From Latrodectus hesperus (lineage: Eukaryota > Arthropoda > Arachnida > Araneae > Theridiidae): a stretch of DNA of 64,000 nt. The stretch is from positions 61,542,779 through 61,606,778 of the forward strand of contig CM075862.1 in NCBI GenBank assembly GCA_037975125.1, written 5' to 3'. How positions within the stretch are numbered: the stretch's first letter is position 1; every line of letters begins with the position of its first letter. Under the pieces are notes generated by a model that searched no databases, was not told the DNA's origin, and saw only the letters and a program-made list of their open reading frames with translations. The position numbers and the translations under genes are program-made. Shown here one piece after another: positions 43,451 to 57,999 of this stretch.

Positions 43451-44984
43451 TCATTCATTAATATCTCATAAAATACTATATTATAGTTATGTTAATTTAA
43501 AGTAATTTTGAAAGTTTCAAGTCAACTATGACGATGTAAAATTTAATGATTTTTTTGTGGAATTTGTTTCAAAAATATTTTTTTTTTAGTTTACTGTTTG
43601 TGCATTTTGATTTTTTAGTTGATTCTGATGACATTTCCCTTTTTGCATTTTTTAATCTTTAAAGGAGCAAACTTTTGATTAAAAAAATGAAAATTTTAAT
43701 TTTATATGAAACTGATGCAGTCATTTTCAAGAATGTAATTCATAATTAATAATTAATTCATTGCAATATTAATGATTTGGATTAATTTCAAATTAGTAAC
43801 AAAATTTTTTAATAAAAGGTAAGTATAGAGTTTGCACCCATTTAACATTTCGTATACTGTACGCAAGTCATCGTATATCTTATTTAATCTTTCTAAATTA
43901 TTAATCAATCATTGTTATTCTAGTTAGTTAATGTAATTATCAATTATCAGATATATGTTTTCAAGATTTGGTACAAGAATTATTATATTTTAAAATTGAA
44001 TTTATCCTTAAAATATAGAAATACATGTCTTTTATATTAAAAAATATCTGTGTTTTTGGTATTCATATAAATTTATTCATAATTCGCTCACTTTATATTT
44101 TTACAGCTATTATGTGCATTACATAAAAATTAAATAGGCTTTAATATTTGGTAAATAAAAAATATATAGCATACCAACTGTAAAAATAATATTTCTTTTT
44201 TAAAAATTGTCAAAAAGCTCACAAAGTTGCATTTAAAATTGCTCAAGGCTGTAACGTGGAAAGTTTTAACATCTTTTGCGATAGTTTTTGAAAAATGTTG
44301 CGACATATTTTGTTTTTTGACACATGCTGATTTTATTGTATGAAATGTTCAAAAGTAATGTCAAGAAAGAATTTTAAATCTGTTCGGAGAAGAATGTGTA
44401 TATAAGACAAAGTATGAAAAATCTTTATTCGCGTGTGAAGCAGTCTATTATGATTTTATACGCTAATAATTAATATGAAAAAAATTTTTAAACGTTATCT
44501 TCAACTGTTTATAATAATAAGCTATTTCTTTAAAAGAAATATTATTTTTTTTGAAAATATAATGCTCAGTTATTAATTCTTAAAATGAACATGTGTGATA
44601 AGTATTACTCTAGGTCATTGAAGTTTAATTATTATTAACTATATATATTCATTTGATTAAATATATACGCATTTAATTTTCGGTTATTAAAAATACATAT
44701 GGTATGTAAATAAGTAAGTAGGTACACACACATATAAATATGGCAGGTTTGCATATAGATGTCATGAAAATCCAAAGCTCATACATGGTCTGTGATGACT
44801 AAATACATTACAAAATAGGGGCGTTTGTTAATTCAGTATAAAATTATGAAAGTATGCCCAAACGAAAGTGCTTAATGATATTCTAAAAAATTTATTATTG
44901 ACTATCAAATTAATGGCAAGTTTATTCTCGAAATTGGTGCATATTCATCACAATTAGAGTCAACTATTGATGATTGAAAGAAGT

Positions 44985-46882
44985 GGAAGATGAAGATTGT
45001 GGTTTCAAGGGTGAAATCTTGACTTCGATTGCAGATTTCTTGAGAAATAGACTGATAAAAGTAAAGCTAAATTCCTACCGTGTCAAAGACTTATAAATTG
45101 AGTCAAGGCATCCCCCACGATTCTGCATTGAGCTCAGTTCTTTTCTGTCTGTATTTGACTGGGATTGAGAAAATTATATCAAGGAGATGTAAGATAGTTC
45201 TATTTATACAGATTATATTTCCCTTTTGAGCTCTTGTCCTGATGTGAGTGAAATTGAGACTAACATCAATTTTACCCTTGAAGACGAGTGGAAATTCTCG
45301 AAAGACTACAAATTAAGTTTTAATCCAACTAAATCTATTGCTTGTTCTTTTTAACACCAATAGGAGGATGTATAATCATCATCTAAGTGTTTTTATAAAT
45401 AATTTGCCTCTTACGTATCCCAAATATTTGGGTTTCATTCTCGATCCATAGATTACTAGTAACAAACATGTGGATGCTCTGTTTTTTAAGAGTAGAAAGC
45501 GACTAAGCATTTTAAAGTATATCTCTGAAAGTGATTGTGGAGCTGATGCTTGCTTGCACTTTGAGAATTACCTATATAGTTCTCATTTGGCCAATTTTGG
45601 AATAGGTTTTCCCCGTTTATTATTGTGTCTCCTCCACCAGTCTGCAGAAATTGGAAGGAATGCAATTTAGCACTTCTCGCCTTATTTCTGGCTTACGCAA
45701 GAGTTGTCCGAATGAAATTGCATTATATGAAACAGACCTTCAACCCTCAGTCTAAGAAGAAGTGTAAGCTTTTGTAAAATATTATAATAAACATAATAGT
45801 TATGGCTTCCAAAATACAACTTTAGAATTACTGCAGCACTTGAATAATAGCCAATGACTTAAGAAAAATAAAACTTTAAGTCAAATTGAGTACGTTTGCT
45901 TGATTGACTAATGTTGAGAAGCATTCATTGAAACAATGTTTAGATCCATATGAAGGACACCCTAAAGTCGGGTTTCACACGGAACTTTCGTCTCGAGTCT
46001 CCAAGAAAAATGATATTCCGGTTCTGTTACGTTAATCTGCCTTCAAAATTATAAACGCAATTCCCTCTGAACTTACCTTTATTTATACTGATGGAAGTAA
46101 AACTGAAGACTCACGTTCCGTTAGTATCATTTGTGGATTGTTGCTATCAAATCCACAAATGAAATTATCAAAATGAAGAGTAGAAATCCTGACTTCAGTT
46201 CTGTTTTCAAGAGTGAGCTTATAGTCATCGAAGAGGGACTGAGTGTTATTTTGTCTTATACAGATATAAAGGAAGTGTGGTTTTTGTCTGACAGTCCCAG
46301 TGCCAACCAATATCTTTCTAATTGGCGAAGAGTCAGTGATAGGGCCGGAATCGCAATTCTTAGCAAATTTAAGCAGGTCTCGTCACTTTGTGAACTGCAC
46401 TTCCAGTAGATTCCTTCGCATGTTGACTTATTGGGGAATGAAATGGCAGATGTTCTGGCGAAAGAAGGTCCTGAAGAACCTTTACCAGTTACTAATTCAC
46501 TGACATATCTTGAATTGTATTCCATTAGAAGATATGCTGACAGGCAAATTTGGCTCATTCCTTTGAGGTAAAAAGCTGATTATCCTGGAAGATTCTTGCT
46601 ATTAGCTGCGATAGATATGTTCAGACTACACTTTCCCATTTCTTCAGTGTCTACTTGAAGGCACTTCCTTTCGAGAGAGGTCTCAAAATATATCTAAATT
46701 GTACTAAATGCCATAATGAGCCAGTATCACCGGTACATATTCATGAATGCCTGGGGTTGTCTATTGAAGACTTGCACAAGACTCTTACATTTATTTTTTA
46801 GTTTCTGAAAGTGAGTGGACTCGTGGACCTTGTCTGGTATACTCCTAGATATGGAGATTGGTAACAACGACAACATCAAAAG
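44985..46882 (+). pseudogene. Non-LTR retrotransposon ORF2 relic (RT plus RNase H)
   Basis: Blocks of a LINE ORF2 occur in order across changing frames. ILTSIADFLRNRLIKVKLNS and a decayed QGIPHDSALSSVLFCLY belong to the reverse transcriptase palm. ISLLSSCPDVSEIE and FNPTKSIACSF follow. FIYTDGSKTE at about 46078-46107 is the first RNase H motif, and SELIVIEEGLSVILSY with FLSDSPSANQYL supply further RNase H blocks. IPSHVDLLGNEMADVLAKEG is the last RNase H motif. CTKCHNEPVSPVHIHECLGL and SGLVDLV form the C-terminal end. The copy ends in GGTAACAACGACAAC. The endonuclease and ORF1 are absent, and stops and frameshifts are frequent. The layout fits Jockey/I-group elements that carry RNase H. Confidence 0.8.

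Positions 46883-48431
<1,549 letters not shown>

Positions 48432-48499
<68 letters not shown>
48432..48499. repeat. (TA)n microsatellite, right part
   Basis: About 34 TA units continuing the tract interrupted by the SINE. Confidence 0.95.
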
Positions 48500-48505
<6 letters not shown>

Positions 48506-51500
48506 CTTTAGTTCAAATGTACTTAAAATCTATACCAGATCATTTATGTTATCATAATGTTATTTCACACAATAAATCTAAATTTATAGAAAAAATTGTT
48601 CATAGCATTCATGTCTATAATTAAAAAATTGTGTTTTCGTTATCAATATCTAAATATCTTTATATTATAAAATCTATGTAGTTATAATAAAACCAAATTC
48701 TAGTTAAGATATATATAAAACGTAGGTAATGCAATTCACTTTTTTAATCATCTTGTTGAAATATTTTAAATGGCATGTGAGTGTTAAATATTCCGTATTA
48801 AATAATTTATATTTCTTATTGAATAGTTTATAATAGCCCTTAATAAATACTCAAATAATTAGTTTAATATTCCTTATTAAATAGTCAAATACACTTATTT
48901 CATAGTAATAAAAAGTTTTCTGAAGTTTTTTTTTTAAATATAAAAAAGGAACACTTTTCTAATATGGTCATCTTTTTAACATAATGTTCTAAATTGCATC
49001 CCAATAGTGATGCTTCCACATTCTATCTCCAATGATATTTTAATTCCGTCATTTGGTAAAAGTGTTAAATATCTATGAACATATTATTTTTTCCTCGGAA
49101 ATTGTTTTTACAAAAGTTATATTTTGACATTTAGCTTGTAAAATTTTAATTTTACTCAACTATAGTTTTATAGCATGTTTGAAGTTCTGATATAATGATT
49201 ATCAGAATTCATTTAGGGAAATGTATTAACAACCTGTCAATAAGTGATATCCTGTTAATATAAAAATGATGTAAATGGTTTCTTTGAACTATTTGTAGAA
49301 ACACATATAAAAAATAAATGTTAAAATAATATGTTAAAAGATTGCAATAATATGTTAAATATTCTTCAATAATATGTTAAAAATTTGCTATACCTTATTT
49401 CCCAAATTTTTTCTCTTGCTATCTATTGTTTTTACAGAGAATTTAGTAAGAGAATTAATTTCTAAAAATAAAATTAAATATTATTAAGAAACATTCATAG
49501 CCATGTATGTTAATGTTACGAATTTTTTATGAATATTAACTAGAAAAAATTATGTTACTAAGAAATATGCTAAAAGTTAATTTAATTTTAGGTATCTATT
49601 AAAACTTTTATAATTATACTAAACACACATTTCACGCATAAACAGTATTTATTACATTTCTTATCATAAAATTTAATTAAGTTAGATGTTTTTAATTTAG
49701 ATAAGATGTTCTTTCATGCAATTTAATTTAATTTGTAAGTAAAATTAATAAAAAATAAGTTATAAAATATGCACAGTAATTTTGCATGGATGTAAAATAA
49801 CAAGTGTAAATGGGCCTGCTTACTGCATTAACACCTAGTAACATTAATTCATGTTAAGTTAAGATAATTACATTGTTTCAACTAATTCTGAATTGCCACT
49901 GGAGTTTAAAGACGTTGGAGACCACTGCCACATCACTCACATTATATATTTACAGCGCAATTTCTCTAAAAGTTTCTAAGTTGCCAATAATTACTTGGGA
50001 ATTGTCACTTTCACGTTGTTCCAGTAACCTTAAATCTTCTATATTTTGTACATTTAACACAGCAATTCACTCTCACCCCTATTTTTGGTGAAGTTGCAGT
50101 AAATAATTTCTGAAACTTGGCGTTAATCCGACGCTAATGTGGTACCACGTAGACACGAATAGATTTTTGTGACATCATAATATTGTTAGTTGTTTCATGA
50201 AAGTGACACACTGTTTCCATAATAAATCAATGGAAAAGTTCATAAATTTAGATGCATATCACTTAATGCCTTTTCATTTTAATATATTAAAGAAATAAGT
50301 GCATATTCAATTAAAATGAAGATTATTTTATGAAATCAGATTTATATCCAGATGAAATTGTTATTTAGCCCAATATATCTTGTGTATTTAATTTTAAATT
50401 TAAATCTCAATACTTTCCCTGAACTCCATCTCTTTTTTTCCATTAAAAAACAGGTGTTTTAGAAACTATAACATACTTTCAATTATAAGTAAATTTTCTA
50501 AGTCTTCGGTTATTTTTTACCATCAATAACTATCTTAGGTAGGTATATAACGTTTAGGTAGATAAAAAAATTTAATTACTTCATCAGACTATAAAATTCA
50601 ATTATTTGAATTTAAATTATATATTAATTTATAATCTGAATTTTAGACAAGATAAAAAAATACGATAGAAATGGTAATTTACTGGTCTATTTTGAGATAG
50701 CATAAGGATTATAAATTCGATAGGCAAAGTTAATTTTCTATGATTTGAGGGTGAATAAAATTTTAATAAAGCTATTGTTTTAAGGAAATTTTACAATAAG
50801 GTAGAAACAAAATGTTTAATGTTGTGGATTTTAATTGTTATTTAATTTACTTTTTCTTTGAGTTTTAGCTCGTAAACTACAAATATTAGTGATAGTTAAA
50901 TCAACAAAATCATTTTATATTAATTAGTTTTACAAAAAAATTTACTTATTTGTTTTTGTAATGTTATTTTAGCCATTAAATATTGATAAAATCTGAAGCC
51001 TAAATTCCGAAAATGTTCTATGGATTAATCTATGTTTTATTAATTATATACATAAATTATTAATATTAGTTTCAGGCAGACCAATAAAAATACTTTTTAT
51101 GAAATATATTCATAATCTGGATAATCATCAAGTATTACAAGTCTAAAATACAAATATATTTTGTCATATGATATGAATTTTTGAGAAAAAATGTGAATTC
51201 GATCACTTAAAGAAAATATGTGAAAGAACATTTAATGAAATTAGAGTGCAGCATAGATTATTACATAACGAATCGGCTACATTAAGAAAAATCCAGTCTT
51301 TTTTATGACCATAAAATGCTGTTTACTAATTCAAAGTAAAGTTTTTATCTTCTCGCAATGAACCATCCAACTTGTGGCACGCATTTGTGCTTTAACTTGC
51401 AGACTTTTGATATTGTTGTACAGCACAAAATGCCCAAAGATTCTTGTTATAAAATATTCACGGACAATGATGGCTCGTTGGGTAGAACCAACAAGTCGAA

Positions 51501-53864
51501 TGCGCCGTTAGGGAAATTAGAGAACTCTTAGACTATGTCTCCTTCCTTCATCGAAGCGATTATTCTTCTTTTTTAGAGATACTATGTTCTTTGCAGCACT
51601 GGGGTATTGAGAAAATGTAAAATGGAGTACTTGAAAAAGTTAAAATAGATCCACGATCCATCACTATCTGACAATATCTGAGTGTTTTGCATAAAGTGCT
51701 GTTCTTAATCAAATGGTATTGATAGAATAGCATAAACAGTCTTGGAAGAAAGTATTAAAACACTCTAATGTTGCCCATTCTTTTAAAAACTCAAAGTCAG
51801 TTGACCAATTTGCATTATCGTCGTTGAATAATTTATTTTTCGCGCAATTCTATTTTTCGTAATTTTATTTGAAGCTTCACATTTTAACAAAATATATTGT
51901 GTAACGTAATTATATAAAAACGAAAAAGTTCTTATTTAAGAGCTACCTAATTTTCTGATGACTTCAGCAAAATATTCGTTTAACATAATATTAAAAAAAA
52001 CATTTTGATTTTAAATCATTGATTATAATAATTTTATTCAAGTAAATTATTTGATTAAAATTTTAAATGTAAGTTATTTATAGCTATGTATTTAAAAGCA
52101 AAATTTTATTTGGTATATAAAATATGTTATATTTTCCAAACGGAATATTAAAAAAAATAATGCAGAACATTTTTCAGTATATATAAAATTAACTATCTTG
52201 TATATCATTTTATAAGTCACTCTTTTAAATAAAGTGCTCACATTTTAAAAGAGAGAAATAGATAAAAAATAAATACAATAAACTTCAATCGATGGTATGT
52301 GTATACTCTCGAGAGCTTATATTCACGTAGTTACAAATTGTTAAAATACACTTTTTAAGAAAATATATAATCTTAATAAAATATAATAATCCATTTTAAA
52401 ATATTTTTTTTAATTTATTTATTTCAAATCTCGATATTTTTTCCTTTTTTAAAAATTTAAATAATAATTAAAATAATATTAAACTCCTTGTTTCTTAACA
52501 TTTGAAAAGTAATAATTGAAAAGTGATAAAGCTCGTATATATATATTAAAATAATAGTTATATGTTTATGATTGTGGATTTTATTCAAACATTGTTATTA
52601 AGAACTATCTGAAAATTATAAGAGTAATTATTATTTTAAATAACTGTATTTTTAATAAAAAAATTTCAAAAATAACTTTTGAAATTAAACTGACACTATA
52701 ACCATTAATTAAAAAATTATACCTTGTAAATAATAATTTCAATTTATCTATGCCTGTCTAACGTCAAACTTAAGAAACTGCAACTAATTAAGTATATTCT
52801 TGATATTCATTGAATTGAAATTTTCTTAATTTTTACTTTGCTTAGAATAAGCGTAAAAAATTAAAATCGACCTAGCGGAAAGTTATGGGATTGGATATTA
52901 ATTGAGATTTTTCTTCTCAACCTGAATTAAAGTAAATGCATTAGATAGCTAAAAAAGAATATGACAAGACTCAGGAGAAACAAATTTTCATGTGTCTTTC
53001 AGTCTCCTTCTTTGCAATAAAAACGAGACATAAATTAATTTCAAAAAGAATAAAACAAATATCAAAGTTTGCTTAGCTGATTATTATATTTAAAAGCAAA
53101 AAAAAAAAAAACGAATGTATATGGAAATGAAACCCGTTGGGAATTCTGTATTATTTATTTAATCGTAACCTTATCTCTTGAGACAGGAAACTACTTTAAG
53201 GAAAAAGATGTTTTTACTCGTAACAGTGAACTTATTTACAGAAGAAAATAATTAAGAATCATGATATGAAATAAGATTATTCATTCATGTTATTAATAAT
53301 TAATTAATTTTATATATAATAGCAAAATAATATAAATTTGAATACAACGCAATAAATACATATTAAAAACATAGTTTCTTTTATTAAGAAAAGTGTCGAA
53401 AAATTTTAATTAAATGATTAAGGAATACATAAATAGTATTTTAGGTAAATATATATCTTTATTGTCTAAAACTTCAAAATTTATGGTATTAATAAATGAT
53501 TAAATAAAAAGCATTTAAGAACAATAGTCGATAAAATAAGAAAAAATGCTTATACGGTTTAGAAATATTTGATGAAAATTGTCCTCCAAAAAATTAATAA
53601 ATATTTATTAATCATAAAGTGTTTCTTTCGTTCCAGTTGAGCTCATGATTACGTCATTTTATTACAATTCTTATTGGTTTAAAATATCTATGACATCAGA
53701 TGACGTTTCATCTACATCACACATAATTAATGATGATCTCGTATTGAGACTGCATTGTAAATTCGACTTGTCAACGAATTTGTTGCCTGTTTTCAAATAG
53801 CATTCTTCGAGCTGCAACAAATAAGGCGAAGTTCACCCTCAAATGTTTGAGTATCATCAGTGAT
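48500..53864. other. A/T-rich non-coding stretch
   Basis: No gene is recognised. A G/C-richer region at 51340-51620 includes GATGGCTCGTTGGGTAGAAC and CTCCTTCCTTCATCGAAGCG. It has no long open frame and resembles an old, unidentified insertion. A shorter such patch lies at 49900-50100. Confidence 0.5.
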
Positions 53865-54575
53865 AAGAAAAAATAAGACATAATAAGAAAGATGATAGTA
53901 CTCATCCTGGCAAGCAATCATTACATAGGAACATAGGTTTGCATTCCACTTTGAGAGACAGAAAAGAGGAATTCCCTTCTGAACTTACGACACTGTTCGG
54001 TAAGCAAAGGAATAATACCAGAAGTTTCACAACCATTTTTATTGTTTAGTGAAAATTTCAAAGCAAATGCTCAAAATGCCGACTACGTGTATCGTTGCAC
54101 AGTTGACACCGGCGATGACTCAACTCTGGAAAAGGTAGGATGACTTGGAAATACGACGAGTTGGAAACCGCTGTTCTTACAATCTTCGTGCTTCACACCC
54201 ATTCCCTTTTGCTTCACCGTGTATGAGGTGCATATTAGCCAATTCTTAGTATGTATACGCCACCGCAGCATTCACTATAATGTTTGGACAACGTTATCCA
54301 GATAATACTTGAAACGATGATGTTGCCCCATGTTTAAAAGACAACGTTTACTCTAATTGGCTTTCTCCGGTGACCAACTAGAGCAAAATGCTGCTGCTTC
54401 TCCTCTGTGGAAATTTGCATGCGGTAAATTCATGATAGATTCTTGATGCGTTTCTACTTTCCTCTTTTCTGCCTCTCAGAGTGGAATGCGACCCTATGTT
54501 CCTATGTAACTATTGCTTGTATGGATGGGTACTATCACCTTTCTTAATTTGTAAAAACCATTTAGAATCACCCTG
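53865..54575 (-). mobile_element. TIR DNA transposon relic C (same family as element B)
   Basis: The right end (54450-54575) reads CTCTTTTCTGCCTCTCAGAG, TGGAATGCGACCCTATG and ends TTTAGAATCACCCTGTA. The left end (53880-53975) carries the inverted form: GATAGTACTCATCC, TTACATAGGAACATAGG, AGAGACAGAAAAGAGGAA. Internal sequence on the minus strand (ATCGCCGGTGTCAACTG, GGCATTTTGAGCATTTGC) matches 5265-5320 of element B, so C is an internally deleted copy in the opposite orientation. The CCCTG-TA end fits insertion at TA dinucleotides. Confidence 0.7.
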
Positions 54576-55149
54576 TATATATATCCTTCTGCAATTTACT
54601 CATCTACATGCATTCAGCATAAGACACTAAAATTTTATATAAATGGTCAGATGAGAATACACCTTTGCATTTTTAATTGTAAAACATCTTACAAAAATCA
54701 GAAAAAATCGTTCAAATATCAGATATTGCACCTGCTTCAATAAATACTTCAGTTCTTCAAATACAGTTATTTCAATTATAACAAATAAAAATAAATTATA
54801 ATTTGTTATAGACATAGAATCACATTTTAATACATAGAAAATAAAATCATTGATGTATTTTTCAATAGTTGAATACATTAAAGTATCTGTGTTTAGTAAT
54901 TGGCGCAACTGAAATCGTTCTCAAATAGAATTGCAACACAAGTACTTGAGATGAAAGTACTAATATACAAATTGACACCTGCTCGTCACAATTCTCTTTG
55001 AAATCATTACTTCTGTTATCAATATAAATGTTGGCAGCATTTCTACTTTAGAGATACTGATATGACGTAAAATGGTTCAACTGTATTTCTTTAACTGATA
55101 TGCAAATTACATTGCGATACATTCAAAATTTGTTGAACTTATATATTCT
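54576..55149. other. A/T-rich spacer
   Basis: A 93-codon minus-strand frame (54908-54627) is F/Y/I-rich and matches nothing known. No other structure is seen. Confidence 0.45.
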
Positions 55150-55985
55150 TGACCTACTAGTTCTAGGTTTCACGGTAAACGAAAATTGAAAATTTATACA
55201 GAAGGTAGTAAAAGTGTGGGGGGGAGTCTCAGAAAGTGGGGTGTACGTAAACACAGTCTCCAAAGAACTAGAATTTAAAATAAGAAACCCAGATAGTTGT
55301 TCCGTGTTTAGATCAGAGCTAATAGCCATTAGAAGAGGTTTACAGTATGCAGTAGAGGTAGAGGATCAATTTAGGGTATCTGGATATTGACTGACAGTCG
55401 TGCTTCAATCCAGCATCTTTTAAATTGGAGCACTGTTGGAGATCAAACTAGCCTGGACATTCTAAATCTTCTTGAGAGACTGTCACCCGAACACACAGTG
55501 CATTTTCAATGTATCCCTTCACATGTGGGAGTAGAGGGGAATGAAAGAGCGGATTTCTTGGCCATATCGGCGTCAGAAGAGGGAGTAAACCCAGGAGGAG
55601 AGTTCACATCTAGTGAGAGTTCTTCCCTGAATTAAATAAGCTTATGAAAATTCCTCCCAACCACCCATGGTACTTCACCAAAAAACCGGGGGAGACCTTC
55701 AATCTTAGCCAAGATCTTATCAAACTGCCTTTTCCTGCTATCTGAGTGGGCACACGAGAGGAATCACCTTTCAGCAGGGGCAAAGGACATTTCCAGACTG
55801 TCCTTGGTGTTCCATCAATATGGCCTCCCCTGGACATATATTAACTTGCCCAAATTTTAAAAAAGACGATGACTTTTTCCTTTGGGACCTATCACATTTT
55901 TTAGACATTTTAGATATTTTTGGTTTTATGGGGATTTTCTAGCCTAGTTAGACAACCTGAGATTAGTAACAAAAACAAAAACAAC
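55150..55985 (+). pseudogene. Non-LTR retrotransposon RNase H and C-terminal remnant
   Basis: Across frames the region reads SELIAIRRGLQYAVEVED, then LTDSRASIQHLLNWS, then QCIPSHVGVEGNERADFLA, the successive RNase H blocks of LINE ORF2. An 82-codon stretch at 55387-55635 is uninterrupted. It continues through HPWY and a distorted MASPGHILTCPNF zinc-knuckle tail, then FLDILDIFGFM, and ends near AACAAAAACAAAAACAAC. The reverse transcriptase is absent. It is better preserved than the copy at 44985 and belongs to a different subfamily. Confidence 0.8.
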
Positions 55986-55989
55986 TATT

Positions 55990-57677
55990 TCTAGCATTTT
56001 ACTAGCATTTTATTTCTGAAACAGGCCACGATATCTTAATCACTTGTTTTTCGTCTTTTATTATGAGATTCCTACAAAACTAATATTGATATTTAGGTTT
56101 TTTCCTACTGTTTTTTTTAAACAATTTATATCGCTTATAACTTTTAATTATTCCCATTTAATCAATTTAATTAATTTTTGCTTTATTTCCGAATTTTAAA
56201 ATATTAAGAACTGTAGAAGTTTGCTTGGTTTTATTCTAAAGTAATTGCGATATATATGACATGATTTAAGAAACAAATATTTTTGTATTTACTTTCCCAT
56301 TGTGCTTACTGGAAGAACATTTTATTTTATATGAATGTAAATCTGACCTCATTATTGCTTGGAGAAGCATTTAATTCCAGCCATTCCACAATTCTATATT
56401 CATGCAAATGTTAGCAGTGATCAAAGAGAACCGAAATAAATTGCGTTTTGCGATTTCGTGAGGTAAATAACAGATATATCGTCTTAACGGAGTAAAGTAA
56501 GTAACAGAAATTATAGTTGCGATATATGTAAATGTTTTACTTCGCATTAAAATAGCATTAGTGTTCGAAATGGGAAAAAGTAATTTTCTTTCTCTGCTAC
56601 TAAGCTAACTTTAGAACCAAATACTAGGAAACAGTTTTAACATTCTCTTCATTCTTTTGAATTAATGTACACTTAGCTCCGAATAAGAGCAAATATGAAG
56701 TGGAGAAAGATTCCCACTTTTCGTTGCTCCAATTAAATTGTAAATAAGATATTTACAGGGGTGTTTAAATATTCTTCGGAATAATATGTGCAAAAAGTAA
56801 ATATTGCAAAAAATTCTTTTACATATTTAAGAAATTTGTTTTGGAATATTTATAAAAATGGAATTCTTTACATTTCTCAAACATTTTAACATTTATAGAG
56901 GAAAGAGATCCCTTATCGTTTGTTATCTTAGAATTAATCAAAATTTAAATCTATAATGCAATTATCTTTTAAAGAAAACATCGTAATATTAAATGGCAGT
57001 ATAAAACGATTTATACAGTTTTGTAATTCTGAGATTTAAAAAACATGTAAAATTGGACAACGTTTAATCAAAATTTAAAAACACTGCATATTTATATGAT
57101 TAAGTTATTATTTATTCTGAAAGTGATATTTCTGAAACGAATCAAATTTTTTCACCAAAAATATTTTTTGAATAGAAAAACATGTGAAATTTATTATTAC
57201 TATTATATGTATGTCTTATTATAATTCGGTAGTAATTTCCAAATGCTTTGTCTAAAAGAAGCTTTAAATATATTCAAGTATAAATTTTAGTGCAAATTCA
57301 AATTTTATTTGAGCAGAAAATGTAGAAATAATTGAAATACTTAGAAAATAATATCTAACCGTAGTTTGTGTCGTATGATGAAACGAAATTTCCTGACATG
57401 GTAAAGAAGGAATCTGGCTAGGGCTGATGATAGGTAATAAGTAAAATGGCTTATAATACAAAAAACATGTGTGCAGAGAAGGTGCTTTCCTCTATTTACA
57501 ATTTCTTGCAGAAAAAGTTAACATTTTAATTAACAATTTTTCAACAGAGCATGGTATAAATATTAAAACTATGTGTCAAAATTTTTTCCAAACATGTTTT
57601 ATTTCTGAATTTTAATATTTTAATGGTAATAATTAAAGATTCTGTCACAAAAAATAACATAATTTAATTTTAAATAA
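55990..57677. other. A/T-rich non-coding stretch
   Basis: Nothing recognisable. Mild composition changes at 56340-56480 have no coding signal. Confidence 0.5.
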
Positions 57678-57990
57678 TGCCGACCGATGGCTGAGTGGTT
57701 AGCGTTCCTGACTCCTGAGCCGTTGGTCCCGGGTTCGAATCCCGGTTCGGGCATGGATGTTTCTTTTCTTCTCTGTGTTTCTCTGTCCTTTCTTCTGTGA
57801 TGTTGTATGAATGTGGCCCACCCTATAAACGGGTTTGTGGTGGTATGGCGCAGGCAACGCTACTCGCCTCCGTGACTTGGTTCACAGGTGCCCTCTGGGT
57901 AACGACAAATGAGTAGCAGTTTCTGGCCTTGTTGTGGCATAGGGTTCGTCACCCAAGTGTGCCCGCCTGTTAGGAATTTTTTTTTAATAT
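57678..57990 (+). mobile_element. tRNA-derived SINE
   Basis: The head (57678-57753) is a near-complete tRNA shape. TGGCTGAGTGGTTAGCG forms the D-arm/A box and CCGGGTTCGAATCCCGG a perfect T-arm with consensus B box. The 3' GGTTCGGGCA only partly pairs with the 5' GCCGACC, so this is not a working tRNA gene. A G/C-rich body follows (CGCAGGCAACGCTACTCGCC, GTGACTTGGTTCACAGG), ending in a T run. Flanking TTAAATAATG and TTTAATAATG may be a mutated target duplication. Confidence 0.75.
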
Positions 57991-57999
57991 TTAATAATG

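Larger units (their letters stand above)
36290..44984. other. Long A/T-rich non-coding stretch
   Basis: About 8.7 kb without a recognisable gene. Short frames at 39953-40135, 41521-41802 and 42777-42962 (plus) match nothing known and have A/T-driven composition. Notable structures are four hairpins (39468-39518, 39798-39851, 40312-40360, 43407-43450), an (AG)n run at 38417-38433, and a G/C-richer patch at 36820-36970. Confidence 0.5.

Noticed and set aside
57678..57753. Functional tRNA gene
   Set aside because: The T-arm is perfect but the acceptor stem pairs poorly. The unit is followed by a SINE body, so it is a SINE head.
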